Assembly: GCA_964514485.1 (NCBI GenBank)
Contig: CAZEWG010000014.1
Span: forward strand, 1-64,000
DNA length: 64,000 nt
DNA from: JAEZAA01 sp964514485
Lineage (GTDB): Bacteria > Pseudomonadota > Gammaproteobacteria > Pseudomonadales > Oleiphilaceae
Direction: 5' to 3'
Numbering within the stretch: the stretch's first letter is position 1; every line of letters begins with the position of its first letter. Below, piece after piece: positions 44,447-53,130 of the stretch. The notes below the pieces were generated by a model. That model was not told the origin of the DNA. It did no database searches and saw nothing but the letters and a program-made list of their open reading frames with translations. The position numbers and the translations under genes are program-made.

Positions 44447-44911
44447 TCAGGGCTGCAGGCTGCGGATAATCCGGCCACAGGCCGGCGCCCAGGCCTCGAG
44501 TTCCAGAATCAGGATTTCGCTGGTGGCAAAGGGATGGGGTTCTTTCAAGTCACCTCGATCCAGCAAGCTGGCGAGATAACCCAACAAAGGTTGGTGGGCC
44601 ACCACCAGAGTGTGCCGGGCTACGTGTGGCGTCAGCGCCTCCAACGTGGCCGAGGGCGATTCATCCGGTGTGAGGCAATCATGCTGCTGTGCCACCATCT
44701 CAAGGCGTTGCTCGGCTTCCGCTGCCGTTTGGCGGGCCCGTCGATAGGGGCTGACCAAAATGCGGTCAATTTGAGGCGCCGTGGCCAGCAGTTTATCCAG
44801 CACCCGCCGATTCGCTTCCCTACCCCGCTCTGTTAACGCGCGCTCCGGGTCCGGGCTGGTCCAGGCCGCTTCGCCGTGGCGCATCAAATAAAGGGTATAG
44901 GGTTCAGTCAC
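44447..44911 (-). CDS. sixA: phosphohistidine phosphatase SixA
   Basis: 154 residues, histidine phosphatase superfamily, with the catalytic R11-H12-G13 (LYLMRHGEAAW) and a second histidine in TLVVAHQPLLGYL. It removes phosphate from histidine on phosphotransfer proteins (ArcB in E. coli). GTG start with GGAGG upstream. It lies 30 bp downstream of gpsA on the same strand; SixA near GpsA is seen in related genomes. Cytoplasmic. Confidence 0.9.
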   Translation of the reverse strand: MTEPYTLYLMRHGEAAWTSPDPERALTERGREANRRVLDKLLATAPQIDRILVSPYRRARQTAAEAEQRLEMVAQQHDCLTPDESPSATLEALTPHVARHTLVVAHQPLLGYLASLLDRGDLKEPHPFATSEILILELEAWAPACGRIIRSLQP

Positions 44912-44941
44912 GGGTTAACCTCCTTTCTAACGGGCAATGCT

Positions 44942-45967
44942 CTATTGCCCTCTGGGCAAAACAAACTCCACATCGCTGCTTTGCTGACGCAACATCAACT
45001 GGTTGCTGATTTCATTGATCGAGCGACCCTCGTGCAAAATGGCGTAAAGCCCCTCAACCAAGGGCATGGTGATTTGCATTTCCTGGGCCTTCTCCCGCAC
45101 CAACTTGAGGGTATTGATCCCTTCTGCAACTTCACCCAATGACTCGACCGCCGCTTCCAGGGTTTCACCCTTCCCAATGGCAAAGCCAACCCGGTAGTTA
45201 CGGCTCAGTGGCGAGGTGCAGGTTACAATCAGATCCCCCACCCCGGAAAGCCCAAGGAAAGTCATGGGGTTGGCCCCCAGGCACACCGCAAAACGGCTCA
45301 TTTCCGCCAGGCTACGGGTAATCAACATGGCTTTGGTGTTCTCGCCCATCCCCATGGCGGCGGCCAGGCCGGAGATAATCGCGTAAATATTCTTCAGCGC
45401 ACCCGCCAGCTCAACCCCGTACATGTCGGAATTGGCATAGACCCGGAAATAGGAACAACCCAAGACTTCCTGGACCCGGCTGCGCACAGTGGGGTCCGGG
45501 CTGGCGATGACCGTGGCGGTGAGCGCTCGACGCCCGATTTCCTTGGCCAGGTTAGGACCGCTCAACACACCGATCGCGGCGGCGGGAATTTCTTCCCGCA
45601 GAATCTGGCTCATCAACTTGAACGTGCCCGGCTCAATGCCTTTGGTGGTGGACACCAGCACCTGCTCAGGGCTGATATGGTCTTTGACCTGCTTGACCAC
45701 GTCCCTGACTCCCTTGCTCGGCACCGCGACCAGAATGAGCTGGGCACCGTCAACACAGGTGGCCAGATCGGTGGTAGGGACAATGGTGTCGGCCAACCGG
45801 CAGCCCGGCAAATATTGGGTATTTTCCCGCAGGGTTCTGATTTCTTCAGCCCGGGCGGCATCTCTCAGCCACAGCCAGGTATCATAACCATTTTCCGCTG
45901 CAATATTGGCAAGCGCTGTTCCAAAACTACCGCCACCGAGAACGGCGACCTTGGCCTTTTGAGTCAT
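44942..45967 (-). CDS. gpsA: glycerol-3-phosphate dehydrogenase [NAD(P)+]
   Basis: 341 residues from ATG 45967, which fits the Pseudomonas GpsA N-terminus (MT...VAVLGGGSFG) better than a TTG nine codons upstream. It makes sn-glycerol 3-phosphate from dihydroxyacetone phosphate, the backbone for phospholipids. Nucleotide-binding GGGSFG (11-16), the catalytic lysine region VELAGALKNIYAI, and the FLGLSGVGDLIVTCTSPLSRN segment are all present. Followed by sixA. Confidence 0.96.
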   Translation of the reverse strand: MTQKAKVAVLGGGSFGTALANIAAENGYDTWLWLRDAARAEEIRTLRENTQYLPGCRLADTIVPTTDLATCVDGAQLILVAVPSKGVRDVVKQVKDHISPEQVLVSTTKGIEPGTFKLMSQILREEIPAAAIGVLSGPNLAKEIGRRALTATVIASPDPTVRSRVQEVLGCSYFRVYANSDMYGVELAGALKNIYAIISGLAAAMGMGENTKAMLITRSLAEMSRFAVCLGANPMTFLGLSGVGDLIVTCTSPLSRNYRVGFAIGKGETLEAAVESLGEVAEGINTLKLVREKAQEMQITMPLVEGLYAILHEGRSINEISNQLMLRQQSSDVEFVLPRGQ

Positions 45968-46065
45968 TAATGTGGATTCCAGAGCATCAGACAATCGGTT
46001 TTCCGACGGTCATGTTAAACCGTAGCGCAATCGGAGCCAAAAAATAATGTCAGGCGAGAGGCCTT

Positions 46066-46560
46066 TCAGTCAGCTCCATCGCATTCGAGGGCGGCTACCA
46101 AATCTTTAAACGCTGTACGATTTTGCTCGTTCAGCTCCATCAGGATGCGATGGGCGGCGAGTACCTTTTCACGAACTTCGGTTTCGGTCGCGTCCAGGAT
46201 CGGCAACTCGTTGAGCTGCTCCATCTGGGTGGCCGCCTGCTTGACGATAATAAAGATATGGTCGAACCCCATGGAAAGAATCAACCGGGTCACATCCGGG
46301 TTCGTGGAGATGATGGTTGGCAACAGGTTGCTGCGGGCCTTGGTGAAAATAGCAATTTTAGCCAGGAGCCCCAGGCTGGTGCTATCCAGCATTTCAGCCT
46401 CGGTCAGATCAATTACCACCGTCCGAAATGCCGGGTCAGCACTCATGGATTCGATGATGGCGTCCAGCGTCGAACAGAGGTTCAGCCGGATTTCGCCAAC
46501 GAACTTGAGAATATAGACGCCTTGCTGCTCGGCTTGCAGGATTCTATAGCTGGACATCAT
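46066..46560 (-). CDS. STAS anti-sigma factor antagonist, HsbA-like
   Basis: 164 residues, one STAS domain with the phosphorylatable serine at S60 (EMLDSTSLGLLAKI), plus a C-terminal helical extension of about 40 residues. Size and layout match HsbA of Pseudomonas aeruginosa, which switches between partners according to its phosphorylation. The gene overlaps the upstream phosphatase by 17 bp. In the known system the phosphatase dephosphorylates the STAS protein to free an anti-sigma factor (FlgM). Whether the target is the same here is inference. Confidence 0.85.
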   Translation of the reverse strand: MMSSYRILQAEQQGVYILKFVGEIRLNLCSTLDAIIESMSADPAFRTVVIDLTEAEMLDSTSLGLLAKIAIFTKARSNLLPTIISTNPDVTRLILSMGFDHIFIIVKQAATQMEQLNELPILDATETEVREKVLAAHRILMELNEQNRTAFKDLVAALECDGAD

Positions 46561-47731
46561 TGTTAGCTGACTCAGTAATGGTCATGATTGCAATATCGTC
46601 CGGAAGTTCTGAAATATCCTTCAGTCCGAATGCCTTTTCGAAACCTTCAATGGTCATATCGGCTTGAGCCACTGTGTTCAGTAACTCCTCTTCCTTGCCA
46701 GCGACCGTCGGTGATTTCAGTACTTCCAAAATGCCGTCCGAAAACAGTACCAGCGAAAACTGCGGGGGCAGTTCAATCTGGTAGGTGGCGAACTCCACAG
46801 AGTCGAACAGCCCTACCGGCATGCCATTTCCAGACAGATATTCAGTTTTGTTCCCAACCTTCAGTATGGGCATCGGCAAGTGAGCCCCCAAACTGTATGT
46901 GAGGGTTCGGGTGGACATATCCAATAACCCGGCAAACATCGTCAGGTGCTTATCCAAACCCGTTTCCAGCAGTTCCCTGTTGACTCGCCGCAACAATCGC
47001 TGCGGACTCCGCAGCTTTTCATTGGTGCGTCGTTTCAGGTTGCGCTGCATACGGCTACTCAGGTTTTTCAGCAGCACCGTCACAAACGCTGACGACGCCC
47101 CATGCCCGGAGACGTCGGCAAGATAAAAAACAACATGGCGTTCGTCAATTCGAAAATAGTCTAGGAAGTCGCCGGTCAAATAAAGAGAGGGTTTGATCAG
47201 ACGGTCAAACTGAATTCCGTCGTAGTAGGCCTTCCGTTTCGGAAATAACTTCTGTTGCAGGTAGTGTCCGGCCTTTTGGTCCGCCCGCAACTCATCCAGG
47301 TTGCTTTTGAGGCGCTGATTAAGCTCCTCCAGCTCCTGCTGATGACGTTGGCTTGAGCGCTGCAACCGGACCTGCCCTAGTTGACGACCAACGGCTTCCT
47401 GCAAGGGGTCAAGATCGGTCAGGGGCTTGATTACATAATCGCTGGCCCCTGCTCGAAGGGCATCAACGACCTGTTCAGGGGTTTCCGGGTGAGACACCAC
47501 CACAATCGAGGTCGGCTGGGACTGCTGTTGGGCGTAGCTGGCGAGCTGGCGGACTTCTGGCGCTGGCAAGTCACATAACACCAGCTCTGGTGCGGCGTGG
47601 GATAGCTCCCGCTGTGCGTCCGCCAGATTATGGCAGGTCAGCACTCGGTGGCCGCTTCGCGCCAGGTAGTCTGCAAGAGTTTGCTGTGCAGCAACATCCC
47701 GGTCCACGATCAGAATAGTGTCATTCATCAC
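46544..47731 (-). CDS. response regulator fused to PP2C-type phosphatase, HsbR-like
   Basis: 395 residues. Receiver domain with phospho-acceptor D54 (LVLCDLPAPEV), coiled-coil linker (about 125-165: HQQELEELNQRLKSNLDEL), then a PP2C/SpoIIE phosphatase (LTGDFLDYF, LADVSGHGASSAF, LVLFSDGILEV). It should dephosphorylate the adjacent STAS protein when its receiver is phosphorylated. Pseudomonas HsbR carries a further serine kinase domain at the C-terminus; here the protein ends after the phosphatase, so the kinase must be elsewhere or absent. Confidence 0.88.
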   Translation of the reverse strand: MMNDTILIVDRDVAAQQTLADYLARSGHRVLTCHNLADAQRELSHAAPELVLCDLPAPEVRQLASYAQQQSQPTSIVVVSHPETPEQVVDALRAGASDYVIKPLTDLDPLQEAVGRQLGQVRLQRSSQRHQQELEELNQRLKSNLDELRADQKAGHYLQQKLFPKRKAYYDGIQFDRLIKPSLYLTGDFLDYFRIDERHVVFYLADVSGHGASSAFVTVLLKNLSSRMQRNLKRRTNEKLRSPQRLLRRVNRELLETGLDKHLTMFAGLLDMSTRTLTYSLGAHLPMPILKVGNKTEYLSGNGMPVGLFDSVEFATYQIELPPQFSLVLFSDGILEVLKSPTVAGKEEELLNTVAQADMTIEGFEKAFGLKDISELPDDIAIMTITESANNDVQL

Positions 47732-48148
47732 ATCAAAGTCCGCCGCGAATTGAGCTTCACGGGATCAAACTGCCGGCCAGTTCAGTGCGACTATCGTTCA
47801 GTCGCTGTCTAGCGCCTTGTCTCCACTCCCTCAGACCGAGTATCGCGCTGATGGAATTGGAGCGGGACAGGTTAGCTGCCCAAAGGATACGAAAGTAAAA
47901 TAGAAAGGCAAGCAAATGATGAGCAGCGCCTTGCATGCGATTGGGCAACCCTCTCCCGAAGCGGTTACTTTAGGTTTAGCGGATAATCAGGGTTGCCGCA
48001 AGTTTGCCCACCTTCACTTGATTAGCCTTGCATTTTCGAAAATTCATAGCACATATTAAGTAATGCCTGTCAGAGGCTGGACAGCCCCTTTACATCAAGG
48101 CGTACCCCCTCTGGTTTCGGGCCATCACGAACATCCTAGAGAGTCTTC
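47732..48148. other. divergent intergenic region
   Basis: 417 bp upstream of both the HsbR-like gene and the HD-domain gene. A 63-codon frame (47757-47948, minus) is open but has no ribosome site or coding-like composition. I saw no RNA gene, repeat or clear promoter hexamer pair. Confidence 0.35.
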
Positions 48149-49636
48149 ATGACGAATTATCTAAATGACTTGCTCGGCGCCTATGATCGTTTGATCATGG
48201 ACCCGGTGCATGGTGGTATTTCCCTGTATGCCCATGAAGTACAGGTCATTGATCACCCGCTGTTCCAACGCTTGCGATTTATTTGCCAAAACGACATTCT
48301 TTCCCTGGTTTTTCCAGGCGCCACCCACTCCCGCTTCCTGCACAGTATCGGCACCATGCACACGGGCGGGCGCATGTTCCGCACCATGGTGGCCGCCCAT
48401 CTGGCAGACCGGGGCCGAAAGGGTCAAAGTGACCTTTCCGTGGAGTCTCTGCCGGCCCTTGATTACGTGCACAAGGTCACCCGACTTGCCTGTCTATTGC
48501 ATGATTGCGGCCATTCAAGTTTCTCCCATCAGTTCACCAAGGCCCATAGCATTCATGAGCTCCTGTCTCAGCCGGGCCGGTTCAGCCAGCTCTGGCAAGA
48601 CAGCTCGCCCGGGGCACTTCCGCCCTCCTCCCTGTTAGAGGAGCCGGCCACCCTGGAGCACGAGCACTATTCAGTGCGTTGCGCCTGGCAGATTCTTCAG
48701 GACATTGAGGTGTCGGATTATGGCATTGACCCGGTGGACGTCCTGGGGGTGATGGAAACCGCTAACTTTGAGCCCAGTGACCAGTTCCGCCAACATGCCG
48801 ACAGCTTCTGGCATTTCATTTCGGGAGCCTCCCCCACCGCGGACATTGATAGTGCCGCGCTGCTGAAAAAGCTGATTTCCCTGATCGTGTCCGGTGAGAT
48901 CGACGCGGACCGGGCCGACTATATGCTGCGGGACGGCTTCCATTCATCGGTCACCATCGGCGGGTTTAACCTGGATCACCTGCTCAATAACCTGCGGGTT
49001 GGCTGGGCCACCGACACGCCCTGGCTGGGGCTGGCCATCACCGCCAAAGGCTTGGGTGCGCTGGAGGACTTCGTCTACAGCCGCCATCAGATGTACCGGA
49101 AGGTCTACGGCCATAAGACCTCCATCGGCTTTGACTGGCTGTTGCGACGCGCCATCGACGAAGTTCTGGAAGACCAGGACTGTCGCGACTACGTCGATGA
49201 ATGCCTGAAAAACATCCACGAGTTCCGTCACCTGACCGACAACTACTTTTGGGAGCTGTTTCGCCGCAAGTCCAAGCACTCAGAACAAAGCTTTGCCCGA
49301 CGCCTGATCGATCGTCACAAGCTCAACCACCTGCTGACTCGGGAAAACCTGGACTCAAACGAAATTGAACAAGTCCGTGGGGAGCTGGCGCACCACTACC
49401 GGATTGCACCTGAAATGGTGGTCAGTTGCACGTTGCGGGCACGGTTTTCCAAGATTCAGGAACACTTTAACGACATCCGGGTGCTGGCCAAGGATCCGCT
49501 GACCAAGGCAGTGTCCCTCAAGCAGATTACCGAGGTGAGCCACTTCTTCAGCAAATTCTCTGACGGCACGATCACCCACTTTTATTTACACCCCCAAGTG
49601 GACCATTTGGTAAAAGCAAGTTCACTCTCGCCTTGA
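48149..49636 (+). CDS. HD-domain phosphohydrolase, COG1078/SAMHD1-like
   Basis: 495 residues. Metal-binding histidines and aspartates of the HD fold: H65 (SRFLHSIGTM), H118-D119 (ACLLHDCGHSSFSH), and D in GEIDADRADYMLRD. The opening MDPVHGGISL and FPGATHSRFLHSIG are typical of COG1078 proteins, relatives of dGTPases and SAMHD1. Likely to hydrolyse a deoxynucleoside triphosphate or related phosphoester in the cytoplasm. GAGAG ribosome site upstream. Single-gene unit next to xthA. Substrate unproven. Confidence 0.9.
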   Translation: MTNYLNDLLGAYDRLIMDPVHGGISLYAHEVQVIDHPLFQRLRFICQNDILSLVFPGATHSRFLHSIGTMHTGGRMFRTMVAAHLADRGRKGQSDLSVESLPALDYVHKVTRLACLLHDCGHSSFSHQFTKAHSIHELLSQPGRFSQLWQDSSPGALPPSSLLEEPATLEHEHYSVRCAWQILQDIEVSDYGIDPVDVLGVMETANFEPSDQFRQHADSFWHFISGASPTADIDSAALLKKLISLIVSGEIDADRADYMLRDGFHSSVTIGGFNLDHLLNNLRVGWATDTPWLGLAITAKGLGALEDFVYSRHQMYRKVYGHKTSIGFDWLLRRAIDEVLEDQDCRDYVDECLKNIHEFRHLTDNYFWELFRRKSKHSEQSFARRLIDRHKLNHLLTRENLDSNEIEQVRGELAHHYRIAPEMVVSCTLRARFSKIQEHFNDIRVLAKDPLTKAVSLKQITEVSHFFSKFSDGTITHFYLHPQVDHLVKASSLSP

Positions 49637-49746
49637 ACTTCACTCCCTAAAAAAGAGAGAATCCCCGGTTTGCTCCCAATGGGCCAGTTGCTCTTTGGGG
49701 GCGTCGGGAAATTTTCATAGTCAAATAGTAAAGGTATCCGTGCGGC

Positions 49747-50565
49747 ATGAGAGTTGTTTCCTTCAACGCCAACGGCATTCGTGCCCGTTTTCACCAGTTT
49801 GAGCAGTTGGTAAAGGATTACCGGCCCGACATTATTGGTATTCAGGAAACCAAGGTATCGGACGAGGAGTTTCCGCTGGAGTTTCTGCAAAACCTGGGCT
49901 ATCACGTGGAGTTTTTCGGACAAAAAGGACATTACGGTGTTGCGCTGATGTCGCTGACACCCCCGACTCATGTGGTGAAAGGCTTTCCTCATGACGATGC
50001 GGACGCCCAAAAGCGACTGATCGTTTGTGAGTATCAACACCTGGGCAAAACGGTCACGGTGCTCAATGGCTACTTCCCCCAAGGGGAAAGTCGCGACCAC
50101 CCCATCAAGTTTCCGGCCAAAAAGGCGTTCTACGCTGATCTGAACGAATATATCCGTAGTCAGTGGTCACCGGATGATCACCTCATTCTGATGGGTGACA
50201 TGAACATCTCTCCGGAAGACAAGGATATTGGGATCGGCGAGGCCAATGCCAAACGCTGGCTACGCACCGGCAAGTGCAGTTTCCTGCCGGAAGAACGGGA
50301 ATGGCTGAGCCTGCTCCAGAGTTGGGGGCTAAAAGACACCTTCCGGAAACACTATCCGGAGGAAAGCAATCGCTTTAGCTGGTTCGACTACCGTAGCCGC
50401 GGCTTTGAGCGGGATCCGAAACACGGCCTGCGGATCGACCTGATTCTGGCCAGTGAGTCCATGTACCAGCGTTGCACCAACGCCGGAATTTCTTACGATA
50501 TCCGGGCCATGGAGAAGCCTTCGGACCACTGTCCGATCTGGGCAGACTTCGACCTGCACGACTAA
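49747..50565 (+). CDS. xthA: exodeoxyribonuclease III
   Basis: 272 residues, like E. coli ExoIII (268). It is an AP endonuclease and 3'-to-5' exonuclease of base excision repair. Metal and catalytic residues: N7 in SFNANGIRA, E34 in GIQETKV, the GDMNISPED loop, RIDLILA, and the terminal SDHCPIWADF His. Start at ATG 49747. Cytoplasmic. It lies 110 bp downstream of the HD-domain gene on the same strand. Confidence 0.95.
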   Translation: MRVVSFNANGIRARFHQFEQLVKDYRPDIIGIQETKVSDEEFPLEFLQNLGYHVEFFGQKGHYGVALMSLTPPTHVVKGFPHDDADAQKRLIVCEYQHLGKTVTVLNGYFPQGESRDHPIKFPAKKAFYADLNEYIRSQWSPDDHLILMGDMNISPEDKDIGIGEANAKRWLRTGKCSFLPEEREWLSLLQSWGLKDTFRKHYPEESNRFSWFDYRSRGFERDPKHGLRIDLILASESMYQRCTNAGISYDIRAMEKPSDHCPIWADFDLHD

Positions 50566-50781
50566 TCGGCCCGTCAGTCAGGCCTTAGTCAGCTCATCAG
50601 TCAGGCCACAATCGAAGCGAGTTGGTGAAGCAGCCACTCGCTTCTGCTTCCCTAATTGTTATAATCCAGGCAAGCTGGGCGCCAAACCCGGCCTTCTCCC
50701 GTGAAATCAGCGGCGCCTGGATCGTTCGTCAGTTCACGGAATAGCACACGGACAGGTGCCTCAGGGAGTTTTTCAGGCTGC

Positions 50782-51402
50782 ATGAAAACCAGAGACCGAA
50801 TACTGCACACCAGTTTGCAGTTGTTCAACGAGCATGGTGAGCCGAATGTCACCACCTTGCAGATTGCCGATGAACTGGATATCAGCCCTGGAAATCTCTA
50901 TTACCACTTCAAGAACAAGTCGGAAATTATCGACGAGCTGTTCGCGTCCTTCGAATCCCACATCAACACCCTGCTGGATGTGCCCGAGGATATCGCCGGC
51001 ATCGACGACCAATGGCTCTTTCTTCACCTGGTGTTTGAGGCCATCGGCCAGTACCGATTTATCTATCAGGACCTGGTCAACATCCTGAGCCGTTATGACA
51101 AGATCCAGCCCCGTTTCAAGCGAATGCTCAACCGGAAGCTTTCCGCGTCCCGCAGTGTCTGCCAAAGTCTGGCCCGGCAAGGCATCCTGCTGGCCAATGC
51201 AGACGAGCTGGAGGCCCTTTGCCAGAACATCGTGCTGACCATCACTTACTGGATCAGCTTCGACAAGGTCAAAAACGTGCTAAATGGCCAGGAAATGGAC
51301 GTCGGCCGAGGGGTGTATCAAGTCCTTGCGCAGATTGCCCCCTTCCTGCGGGAGGAAGAGCGCCGCCAGCTGCAAGCGATGGGCGAGGCATATATTGGTT
51401 AG
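50782..51402 (+). CDS. TetR-family regulator, PhaD-like
   Basis: 206 residues from ATG 50782, where AGG precedes and homology begins; the longer frame from 50701 is unlikely. It starts MKTRDRIL and has the HTH LQIADELDISPGNLYYHFKNKSEII, very like PhaD, the regulator of Pseudomonas polyhydroxyalkanoate (PHA) genes. It is convergent with a phasin gene (51459-51862), supporting a PHA link. PhaD senses a fatty-acid-derived signal. No PHA synthase is in the window. Confidence 0.85.
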   Translation: MKTRDRILHTSLQLFNEHGEPNVTTLQIADELDISPGNLYYHFKNKSEIIDELFASFESHINTLLDVPEDIAGIDDQWLFLHLVFEAIGQYRFIYQDLVNILSRYDKIQPRFKRMLNRKLSASRSVCQSLARQGILLANADELEALCQNIVLTITYWISFDKVKNVLNGQEMDVGRGVYQVLAQIAPFLREEERRQLQAMGEAYIG

Positions 51403-51454
51403 CGCCGAGATCTGACCGATCCCGGCTGCCAAGAGGCAAACCCCAGGACCTGAA

Positions 51455-51862
51455 TTAGCGATCCTTTTGCTTGCGCAACTCTTCCAGGGCCCGGCTGAGC
51501 TCCTCCACTTTCTCGGACAAGGCATCCAGCTCGGCCTTGGTGGGAATATTCAGCCGGTGAAGTGCTTGGGAAACCCGCTGATCGAAGACATTCTCCAACT
51601 TATCCCAAGTCCCTGTGGCTTTGCTTTTTACCCCCACCACCGTGTCTTCCACCGCCTTGAACTGTTTCTCAACCGCGTCGCGGGTTTTCATTTCAATCTC
51701 TTCGCCTTCCTTGACCAGTTTGTCAAAGAAGCGACCGGCATCTTCTTCAGCCTTGGTATAGGCACCCAGCCCGGCAAGCCAGATCTGACGAGCGGAATCC
51801 TTAATCTTGCGGGACAACTGGGTTGCTTGTTCCTGCTCGGAATCGTGCTTTTGTTTTGCCAT
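51455..51862 (-). CDS. phasin-family (PHA granule-associated) protein
   Basis: 135 residues, rich in Ala, Lys and Glu. It has the PhaF/PhaI-type motif IWLAGLGAYTKAEEDAGRFFDKLVKEGE, then a coiled-coil C-terminus (LSEKVEELSRALEELRKQ). It has no basic histone-like tail, so it is closer to PhaI than PhaF. Phasins coat PHA granules and control their size. The adjacent gene is a PhaD-like regulator, convergently placed. Confidence 0.9.
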   Translation of the reverse strand: MAKQKHDSEQEQATQLSRKIKDSARQIWLAGLGAYTKAEEDAGRFFDKLVKEGEEIEMKTRDAVEKQFKAVEDTVVGVKSKATGTWDKLENVFDQRVSQALHRLNIPTKAELDALSEKVEELSRALEELRKQKDR

Positions 51863-52060
51863 GGGCTATCAACCTCAAACTATGCTCAATGTTCGCCGAG
51901 AAGCGGGACCTTTCTGATCTGAAAGGCAGTGCTGCCAATGCTATCATGGCTCTATGCAAAACCCTATGCGAGAAGCTTCCAGAGCAACGCAAACAGTGGC
52001 GTCACAGCTTATATTGGCTAGTATAGGACTGAAATAACGCCTAGTTGGGAGAGTCCGCTT

Positions 52061-53101
52061 TTGCGCTTGCAGTTAAATACCAGCAACCTGAAAGAAAGCC
52101 GCCAGGGACTCTGGTTTCTCATTGATTTGTTCATGCTGGGTTTGCTGCTGTGTAACCTGATCTGGTTAATCTTCGATTGGCTGTTCGTCTCGGAAGGTTT
52201 TCGCGACTTTCTCGCCGCCTTCAATCCGCAACTGGTGGAGGCGTATGCTCCCATCCACCGTAACTTCTTTTTTTATGATCTTTATTTTGTCGCGGTTTTC
52301 CTGACCGAGTTTCTGGTGCGCTGGGTCCACGCCATCCTGACCCGCGAATACAAGCGTTGGTACTTTTACCCTTTTGCCCACTGGTATGACCTGCTGGGCT
52401 GCATTCCGGTCACCGGATTCCGGTTTTTGCGAATGCTACGGCTCATTTCGATCGCCTACCGCCTGCACAAATACCAGATCATCGACTTCACCAGCCTTCG
52501 GGTTTATCAGTTCCTGCGTTTTTACTATGAGGCGTTGATGGAGGAAATCTCTGACCGGGTGGTGATCAAGGTGTTGTCCGGCACCCAGGAAGAGTTGCGC
52601 AGTGGTTCGCCACTGCTCCATCGAATCCAGCAGGAAGTCCTGCTGCCGCGAAAGCCCCTGTTGGTATCCTGGCTGTCTGAGCGGGTGGCCCAGGCGGCCC
52701 AACAGGCTTACCTGCCCCATAGTCATCTGTTACAGCGTTACATCGCCGGACGGCTGGATCAGGCACTGCGCGACAGTGAGGATATTAAACGCTTAAAGCT
52801 CATCCCGGTGGTCGGCGCAACCCTGTCGACCACGTTGGAGCGGGCCGTGTCGGACATTGTGGTGACGACCATCGACCAGATCCTGCGGGATCTGGCCTCG
52901 ACCGAAAACCATCAATTCATTGAGGATTTGACCGAGATTTTCCTTCACGAGAAGCCTTATGAGAAAAGCCATCAGAGTGAGGAAATCATTCAGGCTTGTA
53001 TCGAGCTTCTGGATCTGGTCAAACAGCAGGTTCGGGTCAAACGCTGGCATGGGGAGCTTGACCCCAGCGAGCCCGGCCCGGATATCCGCCCGTCGCTTTA
53101 A
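52061..53101 (+). CDS. membrane protein resembling a voltage-sensor/ion-transport N-terminus, unknown
   Basis: 346 residues, TTG start at 52061 with GGGAGAG at the right distance; there is no other good start. Two to three N-terminal membrane helices (about 20-42, 65-90 and 103-120) are followed by an Arg-rich amphipathic stretch (RFLRMLRLISIAYRL) like an ion-channel S4. The remaining two thirds is soluble and helical, with no pore motif. Cytoplasmic tail predicted. It is convergent with the long Hsp70 gene. I do not recognise a characterised family. Confidence 0.75.
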   Translation: MRLQLNTSNLKESRQGLWFLIDLFMLGLLLCNLIWLIFDWLFVSEGFRDFLAAFNPQLVEAYAPIHRNFFFYDLYFVAVFLTEFLVRWVHAILTREYKRWYFYPFAHWYDLLGCIPVTGFRFLRMLRLISIAYRLHKYQIIDFTSLRVYQFLRFYYEALMEEISDRVVIKVLSGTQEELRSGSPLLHRIQQEVLLPRKPLLVSWLSERVAQAAQQAYLPHSHLLQRYIAGRLDQALRDSEDIKRLKLIPVVGATLSTTLERAVSDIVVTTIDQILRDLASTENHQFIEDLTEIFLHEKPYEKSHQSEEIIQACIELLDLVKQQVRVKRWHGELDPSEPGPDIRPSL

Positions 53102-53109
53102 CTCGGCAT

Positions 53110-53130
53110 GGCGCACCTTCAAGGTACGCC
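53110..53130. terminator. short hairpin between convergent genes
   Basis: GGCG-ACCTT and AAGGT-CGCC arms with one mismatch lie exactly between the stops at 53101 and 53131. Possible weak bidirectional terminator; no T-run. Confidence 0.35.

Noticed and set aside
47757..47948. A 63-codon minus-strand frame in the divergent gap
   Set aside because: No ribosome site, mixed composition, and no hydrophobic or domain pattern.
50566..50781. Short direct repeats (CAGTCAGGCC twice) downstream of xthA
   Set aside because: Only two copies, about 27 bp apart, with no larger structure; no sign of an attachment site or repeat array.
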